Assembly (NCBI GenBank): GCA_030432195.1 | Contig: JAUIHE010000006.1 | Span: 1 to 46,373, forward strand | DNA length: 46,373 bases | Source: Alphaproteobacteria bacterium | GTDB lineage: Bacteria > Pseudomonadota > Alphaproteobacteria > UBA7985 > JAUIBT01 | Direction of reading: 5' to 3' | In this document: piece by piece, positions 9,123-17,188 of the stretch | Position numbering within the stretch: position 1 is the first letter of the stretch | Layout: every line of letters starts with the position of its first letter | Notes under the pieces: generated by a model | The model's database searches: none | The model's input: the letters and a program-made list of their open reading frames with translations, nothing else | Told to the model about the DNA's origin: nothing | Position numbers and translations under genes: made by a program

Positions 9123-9475
9123 GGGCACTCTCTTTTGTGTCTGGGTGGGCGCCAATTGTGGTGTGCCCTGTTCTAGGACTTAGGAGCCTCCATAGGGCGC
9201 TGCGCCTGCGCAAGCAAGCAAAATCGACCAGCAAAAGGACAAAGTAGCACTATTCAGATTTAAATGTTATATTTTGTGTCGATTTATCGGTATTTTCAGC
9301 ACAAATTTAACAATTGCAAGCTATTTCATTTGATTTCTTCCTTATCAAAACTTCTAGCGCGGCCAGCGCGGGTGCCCCCTCACAAGCGCGTCGATTCTCA
9401 TTGCGAGCCTTGCTCTTGTCCAAATTTGCGGGCAAGCAAGTGCCACCGACCTGCAACGACTTTGAAAGTTCCGCC

Positions 9476-10825
9476 TTGCGCGCCACCTCGCCCTTAAAAG
9501 CCTGGCTGCTATTGCTGGCTTGCATCATGGGCTGGGCCTTGAGCCTAGCCGCCTCCCCCGCTCACGCCCAATCCATGCGTGTCATACGAGACGCGGAGAT
9601 TGAGAGTTTCCTAAAAGACGTTAGCAATCCGATTTTTACCGCTGGCGGGCTCGGCAGCGATGCGGTGGACCTGGTTCTGGTTATCAATCCAGCGGTCAAC
9701 GCCTTTGTCACCGGCGGGGCCAATATGTTTCTTAACACCGGTTTGCTGCTGCGCACGGAATCGGTTGAGGAACTGTCGGGCGTCATCGCACACGAGACAG
9801 GGCATATCGTCGGCGGCCACTTGATCCGCGGGCGCGATGCCATTGCCGCCTCAACCGCCAAGTCCCTGATGGGCATGTTGTTGGGCCTAGGCGTGGCCTC
9901 GCTCAGCGACAATCCAGAAGTCGCCAATGCGGCCATCGCCAGTGCGCGGGTTTTTGCTACAGCCGACGTTCTGCAATATTCGCGCGCCCAGGAGTCAGCT
10001 GCGGATCAATCAGCCGTGCAAATCTTGGATGCCGCCGGTCTGAGCGCGCGCGGCCTGCCCAGCTTTTTTGCTAAGCTCGCCAAGCGGGACTATCTGGTCA
10101 ATTCCAACCGCTATTGGCGCTCGCACCCCTTAAGCCAAGACCGTATCGATCAGCTCAAGACCAACGTTCTTGCTGCCCAGAACTTCCGCCGTTCGGTTCC
10201 ATTCGACATGGCGCTTCGTTTTGAGAGGGTGAAGGCCAAACTTGCGGGCTTCCTACTCAGCAAGACCGAAGTTGATCGCCTCTATCCGCCCAGCAACAGC
10301 AGCTTGCCCGCTCTATACGCTCGTGCGACGCAAGCCGTGCGGTCCGCACCGCTTGAGCAAAGCTTGGCGATGATTGACCAGCTTATAGCAAGCGCGCCCA
10401 ACGACCCCTATTTCTATGAGCTACGCGGCCAAGCTCTGCGCGAGCACGGGCACGCAGCGCTAGCCATTCAGTCTTATAATCGCGCCCTGCAATTGGCAGG
10501 TGAAGAACCCGTACTTCTGGCCTCTGCCGCGCAAGTCTACTTGGATGAGGGCAGTTTCAATTCCTTGGCCCAGGGTTTGGGCTTGCTTAATCGCGCGCTT
10601 TTGAAGGAACCCAGCAACGCTAGCTATTGGCGGATGATGGCGGTTGGCTATGCTAAGGGCGGCGAGCAGGGCTTGTCGTCTCTGGCCATGGCCGAATCTG
10701 GCCTGGCGCTGGGCGATACCAAGCAAGCCATTGTTCAGGCCAAGCGCGCGCAACAGTTGTTGGCAGAAAATTCGCCATCGTGGCTGCGCGCCAAAGATAT
10801 TGAATACCAAGCCGAGCTGAAGTGA
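9476..10825 (+). CDS. Periplasmic M48 family metalloprotease with TPR repeats (BepA/YfgC-like)
   Basis: A zinc metalloprotease of the envelope: signal peptide, then the M48 motif HETGH (H106, E107, H110 from this start) and the third ligand region QESAADQSAV, followed by a C-terminal helical half with TPR-like repeats (for example YELRGQALREHGHAALAIQSYNRAL, shown here in part). BepA-like members degrade or assist misfolded outer-membrane proteins. The start is uncertain: the frame is open back to a TTG at 9314, but that gives a 54-residue, signal-less extension. The TTG at 9476, preceded by GAAAG, gives a classical signal peptide ending ASPAHAQS, and I prefer it. A GTG at 9440 is another option. 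Next is a DsbA-like gene, consistent with a periplasmic quality-control group. Confidence 0.85.
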   Translation: MRATSPLKAWLLLLACIMGWALSLAASPAHAQSMRVIRDAEIESFLKDVSNPIFTAGGLGSDAVDLVLVINPAVNAFVTGGANMFLNTGLLLRTESVEELSGVIAHETGHIVGGHLIRGRDAIAASTAKSLMGMLLGLGVASLSDNPEVANAAIASARVFATADVLQYSRAQESAADQSAVQILDAAGLSARGLPSFFAKLAKRDYLVNSNRYWRSHPLSQDRIDQLKTNVLAAQNFRRSVPFDMALRFERVKAKLAGFLLSKTEVDRLYPPSNSSLPALYARATQAVRSAPLEQSLAMIDQLIASAPNDPYFYELRGQALREHGHAALAIQSYNRALQLAGEEPVLLASAAQVYLDEGSFNSLAQGLGLLNRALLKEPSNASYWRMMAVGYAKGGEQGLSSLAMAESGLALGDTKQAIVQAKRAQQLLAENSPSWLRAKDIEYQAELK

Positions 10826-10979
10826 GCCTCGCAGCTCCACTTCGGTTCTCAAACCCGACCCGCGCCTGTTCCCCCAGCGGCGCTTGTCAGACACTCAGAC
10901 CCAAAGGTGACGTTCACCAGCGCCCCAGGCGCTTTGCTGAAACTCACCCACAAAACAACAAACGATAAGGAAGACACGC

Positions 10980-11888
10980 ATGTCGAACCCTGTTAGCAGC
11001 CTTGCCATTGGCCTCGTTGGCGGCCTCGTAAGCGCCGCTGCGTTCTCAGCCTATTTCAACGCCACGCCAGACACCTCCCGGCTGGATGCTCTGCAAAAGC
11101 AACTTAGCGCCTATGAGCAGGAAATCGGCACCCTGAAACAGCAGGTCACCGCCCAAGCGAGCGCCGTCGCAACTGCTACCGCGACCGCGACCGCTGCTGC
11201 CAACGCGCCTGCTCAGCAGACCGCCGCTGTGAGCAGTGAAGCTATCCGAGACTATCTTGTCAGCAATCCCGATGTCATCTTCATGGATGCATTGGAGGTC
11301 TTCCAAGCGAATGAACCCGTCTATACAGCGCGCCGCTTTTCCAAACTGCTAGATGGCGGCCTGCGCGAGCCCCTGTACAACAACGCCAGCGACCCGGTTA
11401 TGGGCAACCCAGAGGGTGACGTGGTGCTGGTGGAGTTCTTTGACTACAATTGCGGATACTGCAAGTCCGCCGCGCCTGGCCTGTTCGAGACTGTTGCCGC
11501 TGATGGCAACATCAAGCTGGTCATGAAGGAGTTCCCGATCTTGTCAGCGGCATCACAGACCGCAGCAAAAGCCGCCCTGGCCTCACAAAAGCAAGGAAAG
11601 TACGAGGAATACCATACGGCCTTGATTAAGTTCCAAGGCCGCGTGACGGATGCCGTCGTCTTCAAAGTTGCAGAAGATGTGGGCCTGGATGTCGCCCAGC
11701 TCAAGCAGGACATGGAAAGCAGTCTCATTCTGGAAAAGCTGGCCCAAACATCCATGTTGGCCGATCAGTTGGGCGTTACCGGCACCCCTGCCTTTATGGT
11801 GGGTAACACCTTCATGCCTGGCGCAGTGCCCCCCGCGCAGATCCAAAACGCCATTACCTTGGCCCGCGCGCAAGCCAACAACTCATAG
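10980..11888 (+). CDS. Membrane-anchored DsbA-family thiol:disulfide oxidoreductase
   Basis: A 302-residue thioredoxin-fold protein of the DsbA/Com1/ScsC group that makes or isomerises disulfides in the periplasm. Residues 5-26 are a hydrophobic N-terminal anchor; residues 33-60 look coiled-coil; an Ala/Thr-rich linker (about 61-83) follows; then the thioredoxin domain with the redox pair C158-G-Y-C161 in VEFFDYNCGYCKSAAP and the cis-proline loop GVTGTPAFMVG. The CGYC dipeptide is as in Com1/ScsC-type proteins rather than the CPHC of DsbA. GATAAGGAAGA provides a ribosome site before ATG 10980. A strong terminator follows. In relatives this gene sits between an M48 protease and aroQ, as here. 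Confidence 0.88.
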   Translation: MSNPVSSLAIGLVGGLVSAAAFSAYFNATPDTSRLDALQKQLSAYEQEIGTLKQQVTAQASAVATATATATAAANAPAQQTAAVSSEAIRDYLVSNPDVIFMDALEVFQANEPVYTARRFSKLLDGGLREPLYNNASDPVMGNPEGDVVLVEFFDYNCGYCKSAAPGLFETVAADGNIKLVMKEFPILSAASQTAAKAALASQKQGKYEEYHTALIKFQGRVTDAVVFKVAEDVGLDVAQLKQDMESSLILEKLAQTSMLADQLGVTGTPAFMVGNTFMPGAVPPAQIQNAITLARAQANNS

Positions 11889-11951
11889 GTCCCTCCCCTA
11901 GGCGAACAACGCCTTGTCGTTGCTTTGCAAGGGGCAAATCTTTGATCACAT

Positions 11952-11990
11952 AAAGGGCAAGCTCAAGCCGGGCTTGCCCTTTGTCGTTTT
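11952..11990 (+). terminator. Rho-independent terminator after the DsbA-like gene
   Basis: A perfect 11-bp stem, AAAGGGCAAGC (11952-11962) with GCTTGCCCTTT (11972-11982), 9-nt loop, followed by GTCGTTTT. It lies 64 bp past the DsbA-like stop codon and 71 bp before aroQ, separating the two transcripts. Confidence 0.85.
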
Positions 11991-12053
11991 GCTTTCCCCT
12001 CGCCTCGAAAGGCGCTAGGGTGCCGCGCGCAATCACCAACAAAGAGCATTCCC

Positions 12054-12491
12054 ATGTCGCAACTGCTGCTTCTACACGGCCCAAATCTCAATCTTCTGGG
12101 TGAACGCGAGCCCGGCATTTATGGCGACCTGCGCCTTGCCGGGATCGAAGCCGCGAGCCGGGAAAAGGCGCAAAGCTTGGGGCTGGCAATGCGTTGTTTT
12201 CAATCCAACAGCGAAGGCGCCCTTGTGGATGCCGTCCATGAAGCCCGCCGCGACTGCCAAGGCATCATCATCAACGCAGGCGCCTATACCCACACCTCGG
12301 TCGCTCTGCACGACGCTCTGCGCGGTGTCCGCCTGCCATTTATTGAGGTGCATCTATCCAACGTCTACGCCCGTGAGGCCTTTCGCCATCACTCCTACCT
12401 ATCGGCGATCGCGGTTGGCGTGATTTGCGGCTTTGGCCCCCAAGGCTATGACTTTGCAATCGAAGCTTTGGCCCGCCGGCTCGAAGACTAG
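12054..12491 (+). CDS. aroQ: Type II 3-dehydroquinate dehydratase
   Basis: This 145-residue enzyme dehydrates 3-dehydroquinate to 3-dehydroshikimate in the shikimate pathway; it acts as a dodecamer in the cytosol. The family signature [20 protein letters not shown] contains the catalytic tyrosine (Y23) and arginine; [16 protein letters not shown] binds substrate; [17 protein letters not shown] carries the catalytic histidine region, and the C-terminus shows the usual [11 protein letters not shown]. Length is standard. In many alphaproteobacteria accB and accC follow directly; here a short tandem repeat and the convergent rnhA gene follow instead. Confidence 0.95.
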   Translation: MSQLLLLHGPNLNLLGEREPGIYGDLRLAGIEAASREKAQSLGLAMRCFQSNSEGALVDAVHEARRDCQGIIINAGAYTHTSVALHDALRGVRLPFIEVHLSNVYAREAFRHHSYLSAIAVGVICGFGPQGYDFAIEALARRLED

Positions 12492-12495
12492 TCAA

Positions 12496-12545
12496 GCGCC
12501 CAAACCCAGGCGCCCAAACCCTGGCACCCAAACCCAGGCGCCCAG
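12496..12545. repeat. 14-bp tandem repeat between convergent aroQ and rnhA
   Basis: Three full copies of a 14-bp unit, GCGCCCAAACCCAG, at 12496-12509, 12510-12523 (one change, ...CCTG) and 12524-12537 (GCACCC...), plus 8 bases of a fourth copy at 12538-12545. The array fills the whole gap between the two stop codons. Each unit contains CCCAG or CCCTG, so copies can pair weakly, but there is no T run and I do not call it a terminator. Confidence 0.85.
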
Positions 12546-13004
12546 CTAGACCGCGGCTGAGCCTGTGGCCCTCAGCTTGTCGATTTCCGAGCGTGCCAAC
12601 TCATCGCAGCGCTCGTTTTCAGGGTGCCCGGCGTGGCCCTTGACCCAGTGCCAGGCCACTTCATGTTCTTGGGTCAGCGCGTCCAGGCGTTGCCAAAGGT
12701 CTTTATTCTTCACGGGCTGCTTGGAGGCGGTCTTCCACCCCTTGGCCTTCCAGCCGCGCAGCCACTCGGTCATTCCCTTGCGCACGTATTGGCTGTCGGT
12801 GGTCAAATCGACGATACAGGGTCGTGTCAGCGCCTCTAGGGCGTTGATTGCGGCCAGCAATTCCATGCGGTTGTTGGTTGTATCGTTTTCGCCGCCCGAC
12901 AGCTCCTTTTCCGCTTCGCCATAGCGTAGGACCGCGCCCCAGCCGCCAGGCCCTGGGTTGCCCGAACAGGCGCCATCCGTCCAAATCTCTACGCGATTGG
13001 CCAC
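12546..13004 (-). CDS. rnhA: Ribonuclease HI
   Basis: This 152-residue enzyme cleaves the RNA strand of RNA:DNA hybrids (R-loops, Okazaki primers). The four acidic catalytic positions are all present: D in [20 protein letters not shown] in [12 protein letters not shown] in [12 protein letters not shown], and D in [14 protein letters not shown]; the basic-protrusion region [20 protein letters not shown] is also there. The start is GTG at 13004, immediately next to the ispH stop (13005-13007), with AAGGGGG upstream inside ispH, so translation is coupled to ispH. The ispH-rnhA order is common in alphaproteobacteria, often with thrB between them; thrB is not here. Confidence 0.95.
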   Translation of the reverse strand: MANRVEIWTDGACSGNPGPGGWGAVLRYGEAEKELSGGENDTTNNRMELLAAINALEALTRPCIVDLTTDSQYVRKGMTEWLRGWKAKGWKTASKQPVKNKDLWQRLDALTQEHEVAWHWVKGHAGHPENERCDELARSEIDKLRATGSAAV

Positions 13005-14042
13005 CTAGGAGCCCCCTTCGGATGCAGTGCCCGGACTCTCCAAGGACGGCTCGCGAAGCTCCAGCGGAATGTTGAAGCGCACATTTTCCTCGCGCGTGAT
13101 GGGGCGCTCGATCGTCACTTTAAAGCGTTGGTTGAAAGCTTCGATGACTTCGTTGACCAGCGATTCGGGCGCTGAGGCGCCCGCAGAGATCCCCACCCGT
13201 TGCGGGCGACCAATGGCATTCCAGTCCAGGTCATGCGCGCGTTGCACCAAGAGGGCCTGTTTGGCGCCGTGACGCCGTGCCACCTCGACCAGTCGATTTG
13301 AGTTCGACGAGTTGGGGGCGCCCACGACAAGATAAAGATCGCAGCCTGCGGCACTGTCTTTAACGGCCGCCTGACGGTTGGTCGTGGCGTAACAAATGTC
13401 TTCGGCCTTCGGCGCCTGAATATCGGGATAGCGCTGTTTCAACGCGTCAACGATGTGGGCGGTGTCGTCCACGGACAGGGTGGTTTGGGTGACAAAGGCC
13501 AGGTCTTTGCCACTCTGGAACGGCAGAGCCGCCACGTCTTCGAGTGTCTCGACCAGCACCACCGCGCCCTCTGGCAACTGGCCCATGGTGCCGATGACCT
13601 CAGGGTGTCCGGCGTGACCAATCATAATCATGGTCTTGCCCTTCTCAAAAAAGCGCTCTGCTTCCCGGTGCACTTTGGAGACCAGCGGACAGGTGGCGTC
13701 GATATAGTGCATCGCACGGCGTTGAGCCTCTTGCGGCACCGACTTGGGTACGCCGTGGGCTGAAAAAATGACGGGCACGTCGCCGGGTACTTCGTCCAGC
13801 TCTTCGACAAAGACCGCGCCCTTGGCGCGCAAGCTGTCCACCACAAAGCGATTATGCACGATTTCATGGCGCACATAGACCGGCGCTCCGTACTTGGCCA
13901 GAGCGCGTTCTACGATGTCGATTGCGCGCACGACCCCAGCACAAAACCCACGCGGATTGGCAAGAACCAAAGTGACGGCCGGCAAGCTGCTTGCCTGTTC
14001 ATCTGGCGCGCGCGCTACCTTGTCTTGAGAGATGAGGCTCAT
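13005..14042 (-). CDS. ispH: 4-hydroxy-3-methylbut-2-enyl diphosphate reductase
   Basis: IspH (LytB), the [4Fe-4S] last enzyme of the MEP isoprenoid pathway, reducing HMBPP to IPP and DMAPP. The three cluster cysteines are C34 ([15 protein letters not shown]), C118 ([13 protein letters not shown]) and C217 ([11 protein letters not shown]). Substrate residues are in [17 protein letters not shown], the catalytic glutamate region [14 protein letters not shown], and [11 protein letters not shown] placed the start at ATG 14042 (345 residues) because AAAGGA lies about 9 bases upstream; the frame stays open to 14168, but those 42 residues look unlike any IspH N-terminus. Upstream partner of rnhA in one operon. 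Confidence 0.95.
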   Translation of the reverse strand: MSLISQDKVARAPDEQASSLPAVTLVLANPRGFCAGVVRAIDIVERALAKYGAPVYVRHEIVHNRFVVDSLRAKGAVFVEELDEVPGDVPVIFSAHGVPKSVPQEAQRRAMHYIDATCPLVSKVHREAERFFEKGKTMIMIGHAGHPEVIGTMGQLPEGAVVLVETLEDVAALPFQSGKDLAFVTQTTLSVDDTAHIVDALKQRYPDIQAPKAEDICYATTNRQAAVKDSAAGCDLYLVVGAPNSSNSNRLVEVARRHGAKQALLVQRAHDLDWNAIGRPQRVGISAGASAPESLVNEVIEAFNQRFKVTIERPITREENVRFNIPLELREPSLESPGTASEGGS

Positions 14043-14270
14043 TAAGTCTGTCCTTTCTTGCGCCCTTCTTTCAGGCGCGGTCCCTTCATACGGCCAGTTT
14101 TTACCGGCGGCTCGTGCTGTTTTGCAGCTGCCGACACCCTGCTGCCAATCATCTGCAATTCGCGCCATTGACTAGCCCTCAGCCTTTGGCCCTGCTATAG
14201 GCCAACAAGGCAGTACGGAAAACCCCTTTAAGGCCTGTTCCTAGCCCGTTGCACGCGATATAAGACCGCC

Positions 14271-14732
14271 ATGATGAAAACCAACCGCTTTCTTGGACTT
14301 TGCTTGCTGGTAATCGGCGCCCTGCTGACAACCGCTTGTGCGCCTGTTGATGAACGCCAAACCCCGCAAACGAGCTGCGCAAGCTTGGACTATATTCCGG
14401 GAGCCCGCGTGCGCTCATGGCAGCAAGAAGGCGTGACGGTGATAGCACAAATCTATGACGTTGGTGTGCAATGCCCGCCCGAGTCGGGCAGTGACCGGCA
14501 TATTGTGCGCGTGACGCTTAGAGTGACAGCGGGCGGCCAGCTATCCAACGTGACCGTACCCTATATTGTGCAGGTAAAATCGCTCAATGGTCGCGCCTAC
14601 GCCAAGCAGCGATTGGAGCGCCAAGTGCGTTTTTTGCCCTCCGCAGACGGCGTACAGGTGACGGACTTTTTTGAGCATCGTTTCGCAACAAACGGTGGCC
14701 CCCTTATCTATGAAGTAGGACTGGACCCATGA
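14271..14732 (+). CDS. Small predicted lipoprotein, unknown function
   Basis: A 153-residue protein with a clean lipoprotein signal: basic MMKTNR, a hydrophobic core (FLGLCLLVIGAL) and lipobox LTTA-C with the lipidated cysteine at position 23. The mature part is short and beta-rich in appearance, with two further cysteines (in QTSCASLDYIPG and GVQCPPESG) that could form a disulfide. I do not recognise a domain. The start could be either ATG of the MM pair. Its stop overlaps the next start by 4 bp (ATGA at 14729-14732), so it is translationally coupled with the DUF924 gene. About 230 bp separate it from the divergent ispH. Confidence 0.75.
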   Translation: MMKTNRFLGLCLLVIGALLTTACAPVDERQTPQTSCASLDYIPGARVRSWQQEGVTVIAQIYDVGVQCPPESGSDRHIVRVTLRVTAGGQLSNVTVPYIVQVKSLNGRAYAKQRLERQVRFLPSADGVQVTDFFEHRFATNGGPLIYEVGLDP

Positions 14733-15343
14733 CCGACACGAGTGCTCAACACCCAGTAGCCGCCCAAAGCGCCGAGCAAGTGGTCGCCTTCTGGTTCGAC
14801 GAGACAGAGCCCAAGCAGCACTTTGTAAAAGACCCTGCCTTTGACCAACTGGTGCGCGACAAGCTGGGCGCGCTCCACGCCCGTGCCATGACCGGTGAAC
14901 TCGAAAGCTGGCGCGACAGCGCCATTGGATGCTTGGCGCTTTGCGTTCTTTTGGACCAAGCACCGCGTAATATGTTCCGCGATGATCCGCGCTCCTTTGC
15001 AAGTGACCCACGCGCCCTAGAGGTTGCTCAGCACGCGCTTGCTCAAGGATTTGATCGCGACCTAACACCACGCCAGCGGACCTTTGTTTATCTGCCCTTC
15101 GAACATGCCGAAGATCGCGGGCTTCAGGCGCAGTCGGTCGCTTTGTTCAAAGCCCTGCATGATGAGGTCGCCGCCCAAGATCCAGAAGCGGCAAAAGGCC
15201 TTGCCATTGCCTATGACTATGCGCTTCGCCACCAAGTCATCGTCGACCGCTTTGGGCGCTTTCCGCATCGCAACGCCGTTTTGAGCCGCGAGCCAACCGA
15301 CGAAGAGCGCGACTTCTTGAGCCAGCCTGGCTCTTCTTTCTAG
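14729..15343 (+). CDS. DUF924 family protein
   Basis: A 204-residue all-helical protein of the DUF924 family. Family landmarks: the N-terminal VVAFWFDE, CLALCVLLDQAPRNMFRDDPRSFASD, the TPR-like block FVYLPFEHAEDRGLQAQSV, and the C-terminal FGRFPHRNAVLSREPTDEE...FL. The function of this family is not established; the fold resembles TPR. No signal peptide, so it is cytosolic. It starts within the stop of the lipoprotein gene (ATGA overlap), and 24 bp separate its stop from the acetyltransferase gene. Confidence 0.88.
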   Translation: MTDTSAQHPVAAQSAEQVVAFWFDETEPKQHFVKDPAFDQLVRDKLGALHARAMTGELESWRDSAIGCLALCVLLDQAPRNMFRDDPRSFASDPRALEVAQHALAQGFDRDLTPRQRTFVYLPFEHAEDRGLQAQSVALFKALHDEVAAQDPEAAKGLAIAYDYALRHQVIVDRFGRFPHRNAVLSREPTDEERDFLSQPGSSF

Positions 15344-15367
15344 CGCTTTTGACAGAGTTTTTGCTGC

Positions 15368-15898
15368 ATGTCTCCGCTGGTCGTCCGTCCAGAATCGCCG
15401 CAAGACGGCCCGCGTATCGAGCGATTGCTTGACGAAAGTTTTGGCAAAGACCGCCAGAACCGCGGGGTCTACGCCCTGCGTGCGCCCCAGCGCCACATCC
15501 GTAGCCTGGCCTATGTCGGTGTTGACACCACGGGACAGATCCAAGGCACTTTGCGGTTTTGGCCCCTGCAAATAGATGAACAACAAGCAGACCAAGAGGG
15601 CGATCCGGCGGCCGTGCTGCTGGGCCCTATCGCCATTGCACAAGCGCACCAGGGCAAAGGCTATGCTGCGATTTTGATCAATCGCGGGCTCAGCGATGCG
15701 GCGGCTTTAGGCTATGGGTTGTGCTTTTTGGTGACTGACACCCCGCAGGTCTACCGCCGCTATGCCTTCACCAACGCACAAGGCCGTTTTTCGCTGCCGG
15801 TTGACCTTGGCCCCAAAAAGTCTTTCTTATTAATGGAGCTAAAGCGCGGGGCCCTGTCATTGTGGCCCACCGGGGCAGCCCTAGGCGCCGCAGCTTGA
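15368..15898 (+). CDS. GNAT family N-acetyltransferase
   Basis: A 176-residue acetyl-CoA-dependent acyltransferase of the GNAT fold. The acetyl-CoA pyrophosphate loop is seen in IAIAQAHQGKGYAAILI (Q/R-x-x-G-x-G/A pattern), preceded by the beta-strand VLLGPIAI and followed by CFLVTDTPQVYRRYAF, a motif shared with the YhbS-like subgroup in which the C-terminal YRRYGF-like segment packs near CoA. The acceptor substrate is unknown. It follows the DUF924 gene by 24 bp and probably belongs to the same transcript. Confidence 0.85.
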   Translation: MSPLVVRPESPQDGPRIERLLDESFGKDRQNRGVYALRAPQRHIRSLAYVGVDTTGQIQGTLRFWPLQIDEQQADQEGDPAAVLLGPIAIAQAHQGKGYAAILINRGLSDAAALGYGLCFLVTDTPQVYRRYAFTNAQGRFSLPVDLGPKKSFLLMELKRGALSLWPTGAALGAAA

Positions 15899-15977
15899 TC
15901 CTGCAAAGCAAGCGGCACTTGCGGCGCGTCTGCAGCTTTGCGCTTCCTAGTTTTAACCGCTGACCCAAGGCCTAAAC

Positions 15978-16496
15978 ATGCCCTCCAAGCCGCGCTTGGC
16001 CCCCGAAGATTGGCCCAAGATCGCTAAAGATCATGGCCACTACAATATGCGCATTGCGCGCGACGGCACCTGGTTTCACGAAGGGCGCCCGATTGCCCGC
16101 CCTGAGCTGGTAAAGCTATTTGCCAGCGTTCTGAGGTGCGAGGCCGACGGGCGGCACTGGCTGGTGACACCGATTGAAAAAGGCCTGATCGATGTCGAGG
16201 ACGCCGCCTTTGTGGCAAGCTTGAATTCGGTGGAGGCAAAAGCCAGCCCCCAGCAAGCGATCACCCTGACCACCAACATAGACCAGCGCGTAACCTTGGG
16301 TCCGGACCACCCGCTGGTTATTGAGCAGGTAGCCGACACCGGCGAGCCGCGCCCCTATGTGGCGCTGGAACGCGGCCTACGCGCGCGGCTAACCGCCAGC
16401 TCGTTTTATGACCTGGTTGACCTTGGCGAGGAGCGCGACGGGCATCTTTGGCTGCTATCGAATGGCTGCTGGTTTGATTTAGGAGCCCTGGAATGA
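15978..16496 (+). CDS. DUF1285 family protein
   Basis: A 172-residue protein matching DUF1285, a conserved alphaproteobacterial family of unknown function with known beta-rich structure. Landmarks: YNMRIARDGTWFHEGRPIAR, KLFASVLRCEADGRHWLVTPIEKGLIDVEDAAFVA, and the C-terminal WLLSNGCWFDLG. It overlaps the next gene by 4 bp (ATGA at 16493-16496). The DUF1285 - CoA pyrophosphatase - CCA transferase order is one I recall in many alphaproteobacteria, which supports the call but does not reveal function. Confidence 0.88.
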   Translation: MPSKPRLAPEDWPKIAKDHGHYNMRIARDGTWFHEGRPIARPELVKLFASVLRCEADGRHWLVTPIEKGLIDVEDAAFVASLNSVEAKASPQQAITLTTNIDQRVTLGPDHPLVIEQVADTGEPRPYVALERGLRARLTASSFYDLVDLGEERDGHLWLLSNGCWFDLGALE

Positions 16497-17188
16497 GCCA
16501 ACACCCTCGCTTCAGATCCGACTATGTGGAGGCCTTGAAGGCGGGCGCGCTCACCAAAACCTCTAAGCTGGTTGGCGCTGAGCAAACACCATCCGCCTCT
16601 ATCGATGCGCCACCGTCCAGCACAGCCTTTGGCCCGCTGCCCGATCTGATGTCCGGCGACCACCATATGAACCCCGGTACCATGCCTACGCCGCCACACC
16701 GCGACGCGGCAGTGTTGATTCCGATCATCGAGCATGCCTCGGGGCCGCAAGTTCTGCTGACCCAGCGCGCGACGCACTTGACCAAGCATGCGGGGCAGAT
16801 CTCGTTCCCCGGAGGCCGCGCTGAGGCCTTCGATCCCGACCTTGCCCATACGGCCCTGCGCGAGACCCACGAAGAAGTAGGCTTGCCCCCTGAAGCCTTT
16901 GAGCTGGTCGGGGAGTTGCCGCTCTATATCACCCGAACCGGCTTTGCCATTCGCCCTTTCGTGGCGCTAACAAAACCGCCACTTCAGATTAAGCCAGATC
17001 CCAGCGAAGTCGCCGAAGTCTTCGAAGTCCCCCTTGATTTCTTGATGGATCCGGGCAACCACCAGCGCCAAACCCGCAATTGGCAAGACAAGCCGCGCTA
17101 TTTCTGGGCAATTCCTTACCACAATCGCTACATTTGGGGCGCGACGGCGGGCATCTTGGTCAACCTTTCGCGCCTATTGAACCCATGA
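16493..17188 (+). CDS. NUDIX CoA pyrophosphatase (NudL-like)
   Basis: A 231-residue NUDIX hydrolase of the CoA pyrophosphatase subgroup, which splits CoA or acyl-CoA into 3',5'-ADP and phosphopantetheine. The subgroup signature is visible: LTQRATHLTKHAGQISFPGG followed by the NUDIX box GGRAEAFDPDLAHTALRETHEEVGL in parts (RETHEEVGL carries the Mg2+-binding glutamates). The N-terminal ~75 residues are a low-complexity extension. RYFWAIPYHNRYIWGATAGIL near the C-terminus is also typical. It overlaps DUF1285 upstream and the CCA gene downstream, both by ATGA, so the three are one tightly coupled operon. Confidence 0.9.
   Translation: MSQHPRFRSDYVEALKAGALTKTSKLVGAEQTPSASIDAPPSSTAFGPLPDLMSGDHHMNPGTMPTPPHRDAAVLIPIIEHASGPQVLLTQRATHLTKHAGQISFPGGRAEAFDPDLAHTALRETHEEVGLPPEAFELVGELPLYITRTGFAIRPFVALTKPPLQIKPDPSEVAEVFEVPLDFLMDPGNHQRQTRNWQDKPRYFWAIPYHNRYIWGATAGILVNLSRLLNP

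Noticed and set aside
12496-12545. Short repeats as a CRISPR array
   Set aside because: Units are directly abutting, 14 bp long, without spacers; no cas gene in the window.
14043-14168. N-terminal extension of IspH
   Set aside because: A good ribosome site lies before ATG 14042 and the extra residues have no IspH counterpart.
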